The position numbers and the translations under genes are program-made. This document shows, one piece after another, positions 52,147 through 64,000 of a DNA stretch of 64,000 nt; position 1 is the first letter of the stretch; every line of letters begins with the position of its first letter. The stretch comes from Colletes latitarsis. Its lineage: Eukaryota > Arthropoda > Insecta > Hymenoptera > Colletidae. Under the pieces are notes generated by a model, which ran no database searches, was not told where the DNA came from, and worked only from the letters and a program-made list of their open reading frames with translations. Location of the stretch: the NCBI RefSeq assembly GCF_051014445.1, contig NW_027488367.1, positions 28,381,501 to 28,445,500 of the forward strand, in the 5' to 3' direction.

Positions 52147-55100
52147 GACTCATACTTTCGCACACTTCACATACTCGTTGAATAGATCCTCGGTTATTTT
52201 CTGGTTTGGATCACATAGTAGTGTGGTACCACACTGAAACAGTCGATTAAACCAGGTTTCGATCAATATTTTTCAGGATAACGCATGTTAGGTCTAGGTT
52301 AGGCCTGGGATTTTCACTCATCAGACTCATACTTTCGCAATCTTCACATACTTGTAGAACGGATCCTGGGTTTTTACTGGTTTGGATCACGTAGTAATGT
52401 GGTACCACACTGAAACATTCAATTAAACCTGGTTTCGATCAATATTTTAGAGGATAACGCAAGTTAGGTCTGGGATAGGTCCGGGATTTGCCCTCATCAG
52501 GCTCATACTTTCGCGTTTTTCACATACTTGTTGAACAGATCCTGGGTTTTTTCTGGTTTGGGTCACGTAGTAGTGTGATACTACACTGAAACATTCAGTT
52601 AAACCTGGTCTTGATAAACATTTTAGTGGATAACGCATGTTAGGTCTGGGTTAGGTCTTGGATTTGCCCTCATCAGGCTCATTCTTTCGCATATTTCTCA
52701 TACTTGATGGCTAGATCCTGGGCTTTTTCTGGATTGCATCACGTAGTAATGAAGTACAACACTGAAACAGTCAATTAAACCTGGTTTCGATCAATATTTT
52801 AGAGGATAACGCAAGTTAGGTCTAGGTTAGGCCTGGGATTGGCCCTCATCAGGGTCATACTTTCGAAGTTTTATCATACATGTTGACCTGATCGAGGGTT
52901 TTCTCTGCTTTGGATCACGTTGTAAAGTGGTACCACACTGAAACATTCAATTAAACCTGGTCTTGATAAATATTTTAGAGGATAACGCATGTTAGGTCTA
53001 GGTTAGGTCTGGGATTTGCTCTCATCAGGCTCATTCTTTCGCATATTTCTCATACTTGATGGCTAGATCCTGGGCTTTTTCTCGATTGCATCACGTAGCA
53101 ATGAAGTACAACACTGAAACAGTCAATTAAACCTGGTTTCCATCAATATTTTTGAGGACAACGCAAGTTAGGTCTGGGATAGTTCTGGGATTTGCCCTCA
53201 TCAGGCTCATACTTTCGCGTTTTTCACATACTTGTTGAACAGATCCTGGGTTTTTTCTGGTTTGGATCCCAAAGTAGTGTGGTACCACACTGAAACAGTC
53301 CATTAAACCTAGTTTCGCTCAATATTTTAGAGGATAACGCATGTTAGGTCTAGGTCAGGCCTGGGATTTTCACTCATCTATCTCATACTTTCGCATTCTT
53401 CACATACTTGTAGAACGGATCCAGGGTTTTTACTGGTTTGGATCACGTAGTAATGTGGTACCACACTGAAACATTCAATTAAACCTAGTTTCGATCAATA
53501 TTTTAGAGGATAACGCAAGTTAGGTCTGGGATAGGTCCGGGATTTGCCCTCATCAGGCTCATACTTTCGCGTTTTTTACATACTTGTTGAACAGATCCTG
53601 GGTTTTTTCTGGTTTGGGTCACGTAGTAGTGGGATACTACACTGAAACAGACCATTAAACCTGGTCTTGATAAACATTTTAGTGGATAACGCATGTTAGG
53701 TCTGTGTTAGGTCTAGGATTTGCCTTCATCAGGCTCATTCTTTCGCATATTTCTCATACTTGATGGCTAGATCCTGGGCTTTTTCTGGATTGCATCATGT
53801 AGTAATGAAGTACAACACTGCAACAGTCAATTAAACCTGGTTTCGATCAATATTTTAGAGAATAATTCATGTTAGGTCTAGGTTAGGTCTGGGATTTGCT
53901 CTCATCAGGCTCATTCTTTCGCATATTTCTCATACTTGATGGCTAGATCCTGGGCTTTTTCTGGATTGCATCACGTAGTAATGAAGTACAACACTGAAAC
54001 AGTCAATTAAACCTGGTTTCCATCAATATCTTAGAGGACAACGCATGTTAGGTCTGGCATAGGTCTGGGATTCGCCCTCATCAGGCTCATACTTTCGCGT
54101 TTTTCACATACTTGTTGAACAGATCCTGGGTTTTTTCTGGTTTGTATCACGTAGTAGTGTGGTACCACACTGAAACAGTCCATTAAACCTGGTTTGGATC
54201 AATATTTTAGAGGATAACGCATGTTAGGTCTAGGTTAGCCCTGGGATTTTCACTCATCAGACTCATACTTTCGCATTCTTCTCATACTTGCTGAACTGAT
54301 CCTGGGTTTTTTCTGGTTTGGGTCACGTAGTAATGTGGTACCACACTGAAACAGTCGATTAAACCTGGTTTCGATTAATATCTTAGAGGATAACGCATGT
54401 TAGGTCTAGGTTAGGCCTGGGATTTTCACTCATCAGACTCATACTTTCGCATTCTTCACATACTTGTTGAACGGATCCTGTGTTTTTTCTGGTTTGGATC
54501 ACGTAGTAATGTGGGACCACACTGAAACAGTCAATTAAACCAGGTTTCGATCAATATTTTAGAGAATAATTCATGTTAGGTCTAGGTTAGGTCTGGGATT
54601 TGCTCTCATCAGGCTCGTTCTTTCGCATATTTCTTATACTTGATGGCTAGATCCTGGGCTTTTTCTGGATTGCATCACGTAGTAATGAAGTACAACATTG
54701 AAACAGTCAATTAAACCTGGTTTCCATCAATATCTTAGAGGACAACGCCAGTTAGGTCTGGGATTGGTCTGGGATTTGCCCTCATCAGGCTCATACTTTC
54801 GCGTTTTTCACATACTTGCTGAGCAGATCCTGGGTTTTTTTCCGGTTTGGATCACGTAGTAGTGTGGTACCACACTGAAACAGTCCATTAAACCTGGTTT
54901 GGATCAATATTTTAGAGGATAACGCATGTTAGGTCTAGGTTAGGTCTGGGATTTTCGCTCATGAGACTCATACTTTCGCATACTTCACCTACTTGTTCGG
55001 CGGATCCTGGGTTTTTTCTGGTTTGGTTCAGGTAGTAATGTGGTACCACACTGAAACATTCAATTGAACCTGGTCTTGATAAATATTTTAGAGGATAACG

Positions 55101-56374
55101 CATGTTAGGTTTGGGTTAGGTCCAGGATTTGCCCTCAGCAGGCTCATACTTTCGCATATTTCTCATACTTCATGGCTAGATCCTCGGCTGTTTCTGGTTT
55201 GTATCACGTAGTAATGTGGTACAACGCTGAAACAGTCAATTAAACCTGGTTTCGATCAATATTTTAGAGGATAACGCAAGTTAGGTCTGGCATAGGTCTG
55301 GGATTCGCCCTCATCAGGCTCATACTTTCGCGTTTTTCACATACCTGTTGAACAGATCCTGGGTTTTTTCTGGTTTGTATCACGTAGTAGTGTGGTACCA
55401 CACTGAAACAGTCCATTAAACCTGGTTTGGATCAATATTTTAGAGGATAACGCATGTTAGGTCTAGGTTAGGTCTGGGATTTTCGCTCATGAGACTCATA
55501 CTTTCGCATACTTCACATACTTGTTGAACTGATCCTGGGTTTTTTCTGGTTTGGATCACGTAGTAATGTGGTACCACACTGAAACAGTCGATTAAACCAG
55601 GTTTCGATCAATATTTTAGAGGATAACGCATGTTAGGTCTGGAATAGGTCTGGGATTTGCCCTCATCAGACTCATACTTTCGCACACTTCACATACTCGT
55701 TGAACAGATCCTGGGTTATTTTCTGGTTTGGATCACATAGTAATGTGGTACCACACTGAAACAGTCGATTAAACCAGGTTTCGATCAATATTTTTGAGGA
55801 TAACGCATGTTAGGTCTAGGTTAGGCCTGGGATTTTCACTCATCAGACTCATACTTTCGCATTCTTCACATACTTGTTGAACGGATCCTCGGTTTTTTCT
55901 GGTTTGGATCAGGTAGTAATGTGGTACCACACTGAAACAGTCGATTAAACCAGGTTTCGATCATTATTTTTGAGGACAACGCATGTTAGGTCTAGGTTAG
56001 GCCTGGGATTTTCACTCATCAGACTCATACTTTGGCACACTTCACATACTCGTTGAACAGATCCTGGGTTATTTTCTGGTTTGGATCACGTAGTAATGTG
56101 GTACCACACTGAAACAGTCGATTAAACCTGGTTTCGATCAATATCTTAGGGGATAACGCGAGTTAAGTCTGGGATTGGTCTGGGATTTGACCTCATCAGG
56201 CTCATACTTTCGCGTTTTTCACATACTTGTTGAACAGATCCTGGGTTTTTTCTGGTTTGGGTCACGTAGTAGTGTGATACTACACTGAAACATTCAGTTA
56301 AACCTGGTCTTGATAAACATTTTAGTGGATAACGCATGTTAGGTCTGGGTTAGGTCTTGGATTTGCCCTCATCA
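52147..56374. repeat. 24-monomer higher-order repeat (4228 bp), copy 1
   Basis: Every private variant in this stretch recurs 4228 bp later, for example GTTGACC at 52882 and 57110, and the monomers starting near 52447, 53503, 54912 and 56146 have partners near 56675, 57731, 59140 and 60374. 4228/24 gives 176.2 bp per monomer. Left of about 52147 the match to the unit end is lost, so this is the first copy in the row. Confidence 0.94.
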
Positions 56375-59300
56375 GGCTCATACTTTCGCACACTTCACAT
56401 ACTCGTTGAATAGATCCTCGGTTATTTTCTGGTTTGGATCACACAGTAATGTGGTACCACACTGAAACAGTCGATTAAACCAGGTTTCGATCAATATTTT
56501 TCAGGATAACGCATGTTAGGTCTAGGTTAGGCCTGGGATTTTCACTCATCAGACTCATACTTTCGCAATCTTCACATACTTGTAGAACGGATCCTGGGTT
56601 TTTACTGGTTTGGATCACGTAGTAATGTGGTACCACACTGAAACATTCAATTAAACCTGGTTTCGATCAATATTTTAGAGGATAACGCAAGTTAGGTCTG
56701 GGATAGGTCCGGGATTTGCCCTCATCAGGCTCATACTTTCGCGTTTTTCACATACTTGTTGAACAGATCCTGGGTTTTTTCTGGTTTGGGTCACGTAGTA
56801 GTGTGATACTACACTGAAACATTCAGTTAAACCTGGTCTTGATAAACATTTTAGTGGATAACGCATGTTAGGTCTGGGTTAGGTCTTGGATTTGCCCTCA
56901 TCAGGCTCATTCTTTCGCATATTTCTCATACTTGATGGCTAGATCCTGGGCTTTTTCTGGATTGCATCACGTAGTAATGAAGTACAACACTGAAACAGTC
57001 AATTAAACCTGGTTTCGATCAATATTTTAGAGGATAACGCAAGTTAGGTCTAGGTTAGGCCTGGGATTGGCCCTCATCAGGGTCATACTTTCGAAGTTTT
57101 ATCATACATGTTGACCTGATCGAGGGTTTTCTCTGCTTTGGATCACGTTGTAAAGTGGTACCACACTGAAACATTCAATTAAACCTGGTCTTGATAAATA
57201 TTTTAGAGGATAACGCATGTTAGGTCTAGGTTAGGTCTGGGATTTGCTCTCATCAGGCTCATTCTTTCGCATATTTCTCATACTTGATGGCTAGATCCTG
57301 GGCTTTTTCTCGATTGCATCACGTAGCAATGAAGTACAACACTGAAACAGTCAATTAAACCTGGTTTCCATCAATATTTTTGAGGACAACGCAAGTTAGG
57401 TCTGGGATAGTTCTGGGATTTGCCCTCATCAGGCTCATACTTTCGCGTTTTTCACATACTTGTTGAACAGATCCTGGGTTTTTTCTGGTTTGGATCCCAA
57501 AGTAGTGTGGTACCACACTGAAACAGTCCATTAAACCTAGTTTCGCTCAATATTTTAGAGGATAACGCATGTTAGGTCTAGGTCAGGCCTGGGATTTTCA
57601 CTCATCTATCTCATACTTTCGCATTCTTCACATACTTGTAGAACGGATCCAGGGTTTTTACTGGTTTGGATCACGTAGTAATGTGGTACCACACTGAAAC
57701 ATTCAATTAAACCTAGTTTCGATCAATATTTTAGAGGATAACGGAAGTTAGGTCTGGGATAGGTCCGGGATTTGCCCTCATCAGGCTCATACTTTCGCGT
57801 TTTTTACATACTTGTTGAACAGATCCTGGGTTTTTTCTGGTTTGGGTCACGTAGTAGTGGGATACTACACTGAAACAGACCATTAAACCTGGTCTTGATA
57901 AACATTTTAGTGGATAACGCATGTTAGGTCTGTGTTAGGTCTAGGATTTGCCTTCATCAGGCTCATTCTTTCGCATATTTCTCATACTTGATGGCTAGAT
58001 CCTGGGCTTTTTCTGGATTGCATCATGTAGTAATGAAGTACAACACTGCAACAGTCAATTAAACCTGGTTTCGATCAATATTTTAGAGAATAATTCATGT
58101 TAGGTCTAGGTTAGGTCTGGGATTTGCTCTCATCAGGCTCATTCTTTCGCATATTTCTCATACTTGAGGGCTAGATCCTGGGCTTTTTCTGGATTGCATC
58201 ACGTAGTAATGAAGTACAACACTGAAACAGTCAATTAAACCTGGTTTCCATCAATATCTTAGAGGACAACGCATGTTAGGTCTGGCATAGGTCTGGGATT
58301 CGCCCTCATCAGGCTCATACTTTCGCGTTTTTCACATACTTGTTGAACAGATCCTGGGTTTTTTCTGGTTTGTATCACGTAGTAGTGTGGTACCACACTG
58401 AAACAGTCCATTAAACCTGGTTTGGATCAATATTTTAGAGGATAACGCATGTTAGGTCTAGGTTAGCCCTGGGATTTTCACTCATCAGACTCATACTTTC
58501 GCATTCTTCTCATACTTGCTGAACTGATCCTGGGTTTTTTCTGGTTTGGGTCACGTAGTAATGTGGTACCACACTGAAACAGTCGATTAAACCTGGTTTC
58601 GATTAATATCTTAGAGGATAACGCATGTTAGGTCTAGGTTAGGCCTGGGATTTTCACTCATCAGACTCATACTTTCGCATTCTTCACATACTTGTTGAAC
58701 GAATCCTGGGTTTTTTCTGGTTTGGATCACGTAGTAATGTGGGACCACACTGAAACAGTCAATTAAACCTGGTTTCGATCAATATTTTAGAGAATAATTC
58801 ATGTTAGGTCTAGGTTAGGTCTGGGATTTGCTCTCATCAGGCTCGTTCTTTCGCATATTTCTCATACTTGATGGCTAGATCCTGGGCTTTTTCTGGATTG
58901 CATCACGTAGTAATGAAGTACAACATTGAAACAGTCAATTAAACCTGGTTTCCATCAATATCTTAGAGGACAACGCCAGTTAGGTCTGGGATTGGTCTGG
59001 GATTTGCCCTCATCAGGCTCATACTTTCGCGTTTTTCACATACTTGCTGAGCAGATCCTGGGTTTTTTTCCGGTTTGGATCACGTAGTAGTGTGGTACCA
59101 CACTGAAACAGTCCATTAAACCTGGTTTGGATCAATATTTTAGAGGATAACGCATGTTAGGTCTAGGTTAGGTCTGGGATTTTCGCTCATGAGACTCATA
59201 CTTTCGCATACTTCACCTACTTGTTCGGCGGATCCTGGGTTTTTTCTGGTTTGGTTCAGGTAGTAATGTGGTACCACACTGAAACATTCAATTGAACCTG

Positions 59301-60602
59301 GTCTTGATAAATATTTTAGAGGATAACGCATGTTAGGTTTGGGTTAGGTCCAGGATTTGCCCTCAGCAGGCTCATACTTTCGCATATTTCTCATACTTCA
59401 TGGCTAGATCCTCGGCTGTTTCTGGTTTGTATCACGTAGTAATGTGGTACAACGCTGAAACAGTCAATTAAACCTGGTTTCGATCAATATTTTAGAGGAT
59501 AACGCAAGTTAGGTCTGGCATAGGTCTGGGATTCGCCCTCATCAGGCTCATACTTTCGCGTTTTTCACATACCTGTTGAACAGATCCTGGGTTTTTTCTG
59601 GTTTGTATCACGTAGTAGTGTGGTACCACACTGAAACAGTCCATTAAACCTGGTTTGGATCAATATTTTAGAGGATAACGCATGTTAGGTCTAGGTTAGG
59701 TCTGGGATTTTCGCTCATGAGACTCATACTTTCGCATACTTCACATACTTGTTGAACTGATCCTGGGTTTTTTCTGGTTTGGATCACGTAGTAATGTGGT
59801 ACCACACTGAAACAGTCGATTAAACCAGGTTTCGATCAATATTTTAGAGGATAACGCATGTTAGGTCTGGAATAGGTCTGGGATTTGCCCTCATCAGACT
59901 CATACTTTCGCACACTTCACATACTCGTTGAACAGATCCTGGGTTATTTTCTGGTTTGGATCACATAGTAATGTGGTACCACACTGAAACAGTCGATTAA
60001 ACCAGGTTTCGATCAATATTTTTGAGGATAACGCATGTTAGGTCTAGGTTAGGCCTGGGATTTTCACTCATCAGACTCATACTTTCGCATTCTTCACATA
60101 CTTGTTGAACGGATCCTCGGTTTTTTCTGGTTTGGATCAGGTAGTAATGTGGTACCACACTGAAACAGTCGATTAAACCAGGTTTCGATCATTATTTTTG
60201 AGGACAACGCATGTTAGGTCTAGGTTAGGCCTGGGATTTTCACTCATCAGACTCATACTTTGGCACACTTCACATACTCGTTGAACAGATCCTGGGTTAT
60301 TTTCTGGTTTGGATCACGTAGTAATGTGGTACCACACTGAAACAGTCGATTAAACCTGGTTTCGATCAATATCTTAGGGGATAACGCGAGTTAAGTCTGG
60401 GATTGGTCTGGGATTTGACCTCATCAGGCTCATACTTTCGCGTTTTTCACATACTTGTTGAACAGATCCTGGGTTTTTTCTGGTTTGGGTCACGTAGTAG
60501 TGTGATACTACACTGAAACATTCAGTTAAACCTGGTCTTGATAAACATTTTAGTGGATAACGCATGTTAGGTCTGGGTTAGGTCTTGGATTTGCCCTCAT
60601 CA
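56375..60602. repeat. 24-monomer higher-order repeat (4228 bp), copy 2
   Basis: Differs from copy 1 at only scattered sites, for example CACATAGTAGTG/CACACAGTAATG at the unit start, GATAACGGAAG/GATAACGCAAG near 57740, TTGAGGGC/TTGATGGC near 58167 and GAATCC/GATCC near 58700. By eye this is about 99% identity or better. Confidence 0.94.
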
Positions 60603-63600
60603 GGCTCATACTTTCGCACACTTCACATACTCGTTGAATAGATCCTCGGTTATTTTCTGGTTTGGATCACACAGTAATGTGGTACCACACTGAAACAGTC
60701 GATTAAACCAGGTTTCGATCAATATTTTTCAGGATAACGCATGTTAGGTCTAGGTTAGGCCTGGGATTTTCACTCATCAGACTCATACTTTCGCAATCTT
60801 CACATACTTGTAGAACGGATCCTGGGTTTTTACTGGTTTGGATCACGTAGTAATGTGGTACCACACTGAAACATTCAATTAAACCTGGTTTCGATCAATA
60901 TTTTAGAGGATAACGCAAGTTAGGTCTGGGATAGGTCCGGGATTTGCCCTCATCAGGCTCATACTTTCGCGTTTTTCACATACTTGTTGAACAGATCCTG
61001 GGTTTTTTCTGGTTTGGGTCACGTAGTAGTGTGATACTACACTGAAACATTCAGTTAAACCTGGTCTTGATAAACATTTTAGTGGATAACGCATGTTAGG
61101 TCTGGGTTAGGTCTTGGATTTGCCCTCATCAGGCTCATTCTTTCGCATATTTCTCATACTTGATGGCTAGATCCTGGGCTTTTTCTGGATTGCATCACGT
61201 AGTAATGAAGTACAACACTGAAACAGTCAATTAAACCTGGTTTCGATCAATATTTTAGAGGATAACGCAAGTTAGGTCTAGGTTAGGCCTGGGATTGGCC
61301 CTCATCAGGGTCATACTTTCGAAGTTTTATCATACATGTTGACCTGATCGAGGGTTTTCTCTGCTTTGGATCACGTTGTAAAGTGGTACCACACTGAAAC
61401 ATTCAATTAAACCTGGTCTTGATAAATATTTTAGAGGATAACGCATGTTAGGTCTAGGTTAGGTCTGGGATTTGCTCTCATCAGGCTCATTCTTTCGCAT
61501 ATTTCTCATACTTGATGGCTAGATCCTGGGCTTTTTCTCGATTGCATCACGTAGCAATGAAGTACAACACTGAAACAGTCAATTAAACCTGGTTTCCATC
61601 AATATTTTAGAGGACAACGCAAGTTAGGTCTGGGATAGTTCTGGGATTTGCCCTCATCAGGCTCATACTTTCGCGTTTTTCACATACTTGTTGAACAGAT
61701 CCTGGGTTTTTTCTGGTTTGGATCCCAAAGTAGTGTGGTACCACACTGAAACAGTCCATTAAACCTAGTTTCGCTCAATATTTTAGAGGATAACGCATGT
61801 TAGGTCTAGGTCAGGCCTGGGATTTTCACTCATCTATCTCATACTTTCGCATTCTTCACATACTTGTAGAACGGATCCAGGGTTTTTACTGGTTTGGATC
61901 ACGTAGTAATGTGGTACCACACTGAAACATTCAATTAAACCTGGTTTCGATCAATATTTTAGAGGATAACGCAAGTTAGGTCTGGGATAGGTCCGGGATT
62001 TGCCCTCATCAGGCTCATACTTTCGCGTTTTTTACATACTTGTTGAACAGATCCTGGGTTTTTTCTGGTTTGGGTCACGTAGTAGTGGGATACTACACTG
62101 AAACAGACCATTAAACCTGGTCTTGATAAACATTTTAGTGGATAACGCATGTTAGGTCTGTGTTAGGTCTAGGATTTGCCTTCATCAGGCTCATTCTTTC
62201 GCATATTTCTCATACTTGATGGCTAGATCCTGGGCTTTTTCTGGATTGCATCATGTAGTAATGAAGTACAACACTGCAACAGTCAATTAAACCTGGTTTC
62301 GATCAATATTTTAGAGAATAATTCATGTTAGGTCTAGGTTAGGTCTGGGATTTGCTCTCATCAGGCTCATTCTTTCGCATATTTCTCATACTTGATGGCT
62401 AGATCCTGGGCTTTTTCTGGATTGCATCACGTAGTAATGAAGTACAACACTGAAACAGTCAATTAAACCTGGTTTCCATCAATATCTTAGAGGACAACGC
62501 ATGTTAGGTCTGGCATAGGTCTGGGATTCGCCCTCATCAGGCTCATACTTTCGCGTTTTTCACATACTTGTTGAACAGATCCTGGGTTTTTTCTGGTTTG
62601 TATCACGTAGTAGTGTGGTACCACACTGAAACAGTCCATTAAACCTGGTTTGGATCAATATTTTAGAGGATAACGCATGTTAGGTCTAGGTTAGCCCTGG
62701 GATTTTCACTCATCAGACTCATACTTTCGCATTCTTCTCATACTTGCTGAACTGATCCTGGGTTTTTTCTGGTTTGGGTCACGTAGTAATGTGGTACCAC
62801 ACTGAAACAGTCAATTAAACCTGGTTTCGATTAATATCTTAGAGGATAACGCATGTTAGGTCTAGGTTAGGCCTGGGATTTTCACTCATCAGACTCATAC
62901 TTTCGCATTCTTCACATACTTGTTGAACGGATCCTGGGTTTTTTCTGGTTTGGATCACGTAGTAATGTGGGACCACACTGAAACAGTCAATTAAACCTGG
63001 TTTCGATCAATATTTTAGAGAATAATTCATGTTAGGTCTAGGTTAGGTCTGGGATTTGCTCTCATCAGGCTCGTTCTTTCGCATATTTCTCATACTTGAT
63101 GGCTAGATCCTGGGCTTTTTCTGGATTGCATCACGTAGTAATGAAGTACAACATTGAAACAGTCAATTAAACCTGGTTTCCATCAATATCTTAGAGGACA
63201 ACGCCAGTTAGGTCTGGGATTGGTCTGGGATTTGCCCTCATCAGGCTCATACTTTCGCGTTTTTCACATACTTGCTGAGCAGATCCTGGGTTTTTTTCCG
63301 GTTTGGATCACGTAGTAGTATGGTACCACACTGAAACAGTCCATTAAACCTGGTTTGGATCAATATTTTAGAGGATAACGCATGTTAGGTCTAGGTTAGG
63401 TCTGGGATTTTCGCTCATGAGACTCATACTTTCGCATACTTCACCTACTTGTTCGGCGGATCCTGGGTTTTTTCTGGTTTGGTTCAGGTAGTAATGTGGT
63501 ACCACACTGAAACATTCAATTGAACCTGGTCTTGATAAATATTTTAGAGGATAACGCATGTTAGGTTTGGGTTAGGTCCAGGATTTGCCCTCAGCAGGCT

Positions 63601-64000
63601 CATACTTTCGCATATTTCTCATACTTCATGGCTAGATCCTCGGCTGTTTCTGGTTTGTATCACGTAGTAATGTGGTACAACGCTGAAACAGTCAATTAAA
63701 CCTGGTTTCGATCAATATTTTAGAGGATAACGCAAGTTAGGTCTGGCATAGGTCTGGGATTCGCCCTCATCAGGCTCATACTTTCGCGTTTTTCACATAC
63801 TTGTTGAACAGATCCTGGGTTTTTTCTGGTTTGTATCACGTAGTAGTGTGGTACCACACTGAAACAGTCCATTAAACCTGGTTTGGATCAATATTTTAGA
63901 GGATAACGCATGTTAGGTCTAGGTTAGGTCTGGGATTTTCGCTCATGAGACTCATACTTTCGCATACTTCACATACTTGTTGAACTGATCCTGGGTTTTT
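60603..64000. repeat. 24-monomer higher-order repeat, copy 3 (cut by window end)
   Basis: The third copy runs to the window edge, 3398 of an expected 4228 bp. It carries its own changes (TTTTAGAGGACAAC near 61604 where copies 1 and 2 have TTTTTGAGGACAAC; AACCTGG near 61940 where the others have AACCTAG), so it is a separate copy and not an assembly duplicate of copy 2. Confidence 0.94.

Larger units (their letters stand above)
1..64000. repeat. Satellite DNA array, ~176-bp monomer, head to tail
   Basis: The start motif GATAACGC recurs at 171, 348, 524 and 700 and onward to the window end at 176-177 bp spacing. All copies lie in one orientation, so about 360 monomers are present once the insert at 18.7-19.0 kb is excluded. 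Monomers differ mainly in a central segment and in the bases after the start motif, while the ends (CAATATTTTAGAG and CTGAAACAGTCAATTAAACC) are well kept. The unit length is close to a nucleosome plus linker, as in many centromeric or pericentromeric satellites; that role is inferred. I do not recognise the family by name. No host gene is visible anywhere in it. Confidence 0.98.

Noticed and set aside
694..63559. About fifty short minus-strand open frames encoding near-identical 63-81 residue peptides
   Set aside because: They recur once per suitable monomer and only reflect a stop-free frame of about one unit. 176 is 2 mod 3, so the frame shifts in the next monomer and ends. Their variants follow the satellite subfamilies, with no start context or domain, so there is no sign of a protein family.
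1..64000. CRISPR array
   Set aside because: The repeats are 176-bp contiguous units with no short repeat/unique spacer pattern and no cas genes.
1..64000. Telomeric (TTAGG)n repeat
   Set aside because: TTAGG occurs only twice per monomer within an 11-bp subrepeat; no uninterrupted pentamer array exists.
1..64000. CENP-B box
   Set aside because: I looked for the TTCGTTGGAARCGGG pattern and saw no convincing match in the common monomer types. The palindrome TGTGGTACCACA is unrelated to it.
56375..64000. The second and third HOR copies as a pure assembly duplication
   Set aside because: Each copy has private substitutions, so they are not exact duplicates, although read-level proof is not available here.

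Overview
The window is almost entirely one tandem satellite DNA array. A monomer of about 176 bp (spacing 176-177 bp) repeats head to tail, always in the same orientation, from base 1 to base 64000, roughly 360 copies. Nothing in it looks like a host protein gene, tRNA, rRNA, CRISPR array or bacterial operon. This is eukaryotic heterochromatin, probably pericentromeric or subtelomeric. An arthropod host is likely but not proven. The evidence for that is a TTAGG motif (the insect telomere unit) repeated inside each monomer, and one inserted retroposon whose 3' region resembles arthropod R1-clade non-LTR elements.

Monomer anatomy: each unit opens with GATAACGC (or the variant GAATAATTC) and carries two tandem 11-bp subrepeats of the form GTTAGGTCTRG. 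A variable middle follows, in at least five subfamilies. Then come a T-run after CCTGGG, and a 12-bp perfect palindrome TGTGGTACCACA in many copies. The unit ends with AT-rich DNA around CAATATTTTAGAG.

Layout: 1-3013 holds mixed monomers. 3014-8660 holds a 17/18-monomer duplication. 9252-11309 is a 6-monomer (1058 bp) tandem pair. 11920-15974 is a nested arrangement: a 529-bp trimer repeated inside a 10-monomer unit. 15975-18680 is irregular satellite. 18694-19029 is the one non-satellite sequence, a GC-rich, hairpin-rich, poly(A)-tailed retroposon flanked by a 13-bp target-site duplication. 19041-35164 is mosaic satellite with dispersed duplicated blocks (25.6, 27.4 and 31.8 kb). 35165-40085 holds a 14-monomer duplication and a monomer that lost exactly one 11-bp subrepeat. 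39520-47104 holds two copies of a 21/22-monomer unit (3696 bp offset), one apparently patched with three monomers from the 37.7-38.2 kb region. 47142-52146 is a 6-monomer duplication plus irregular satellite. From about 52147 to the end there are two complete and one partial copy of a 24-monomer, 4228-bp higher-order repeat, near identical to each other.

The many short open frames, mainly on the minus strand, are a by-product of the repeat: the same 63-81 codon peptide recurs because each monomer lacks stops in one frame. They are not annotated as genes. The biology here is repeat evolution (slippage, unequal exchange, patchwork conversion, retroposition). Duplication boundaries come from reading shared private variants by eye and are good to about 10-30 bp unless stated otherwise.
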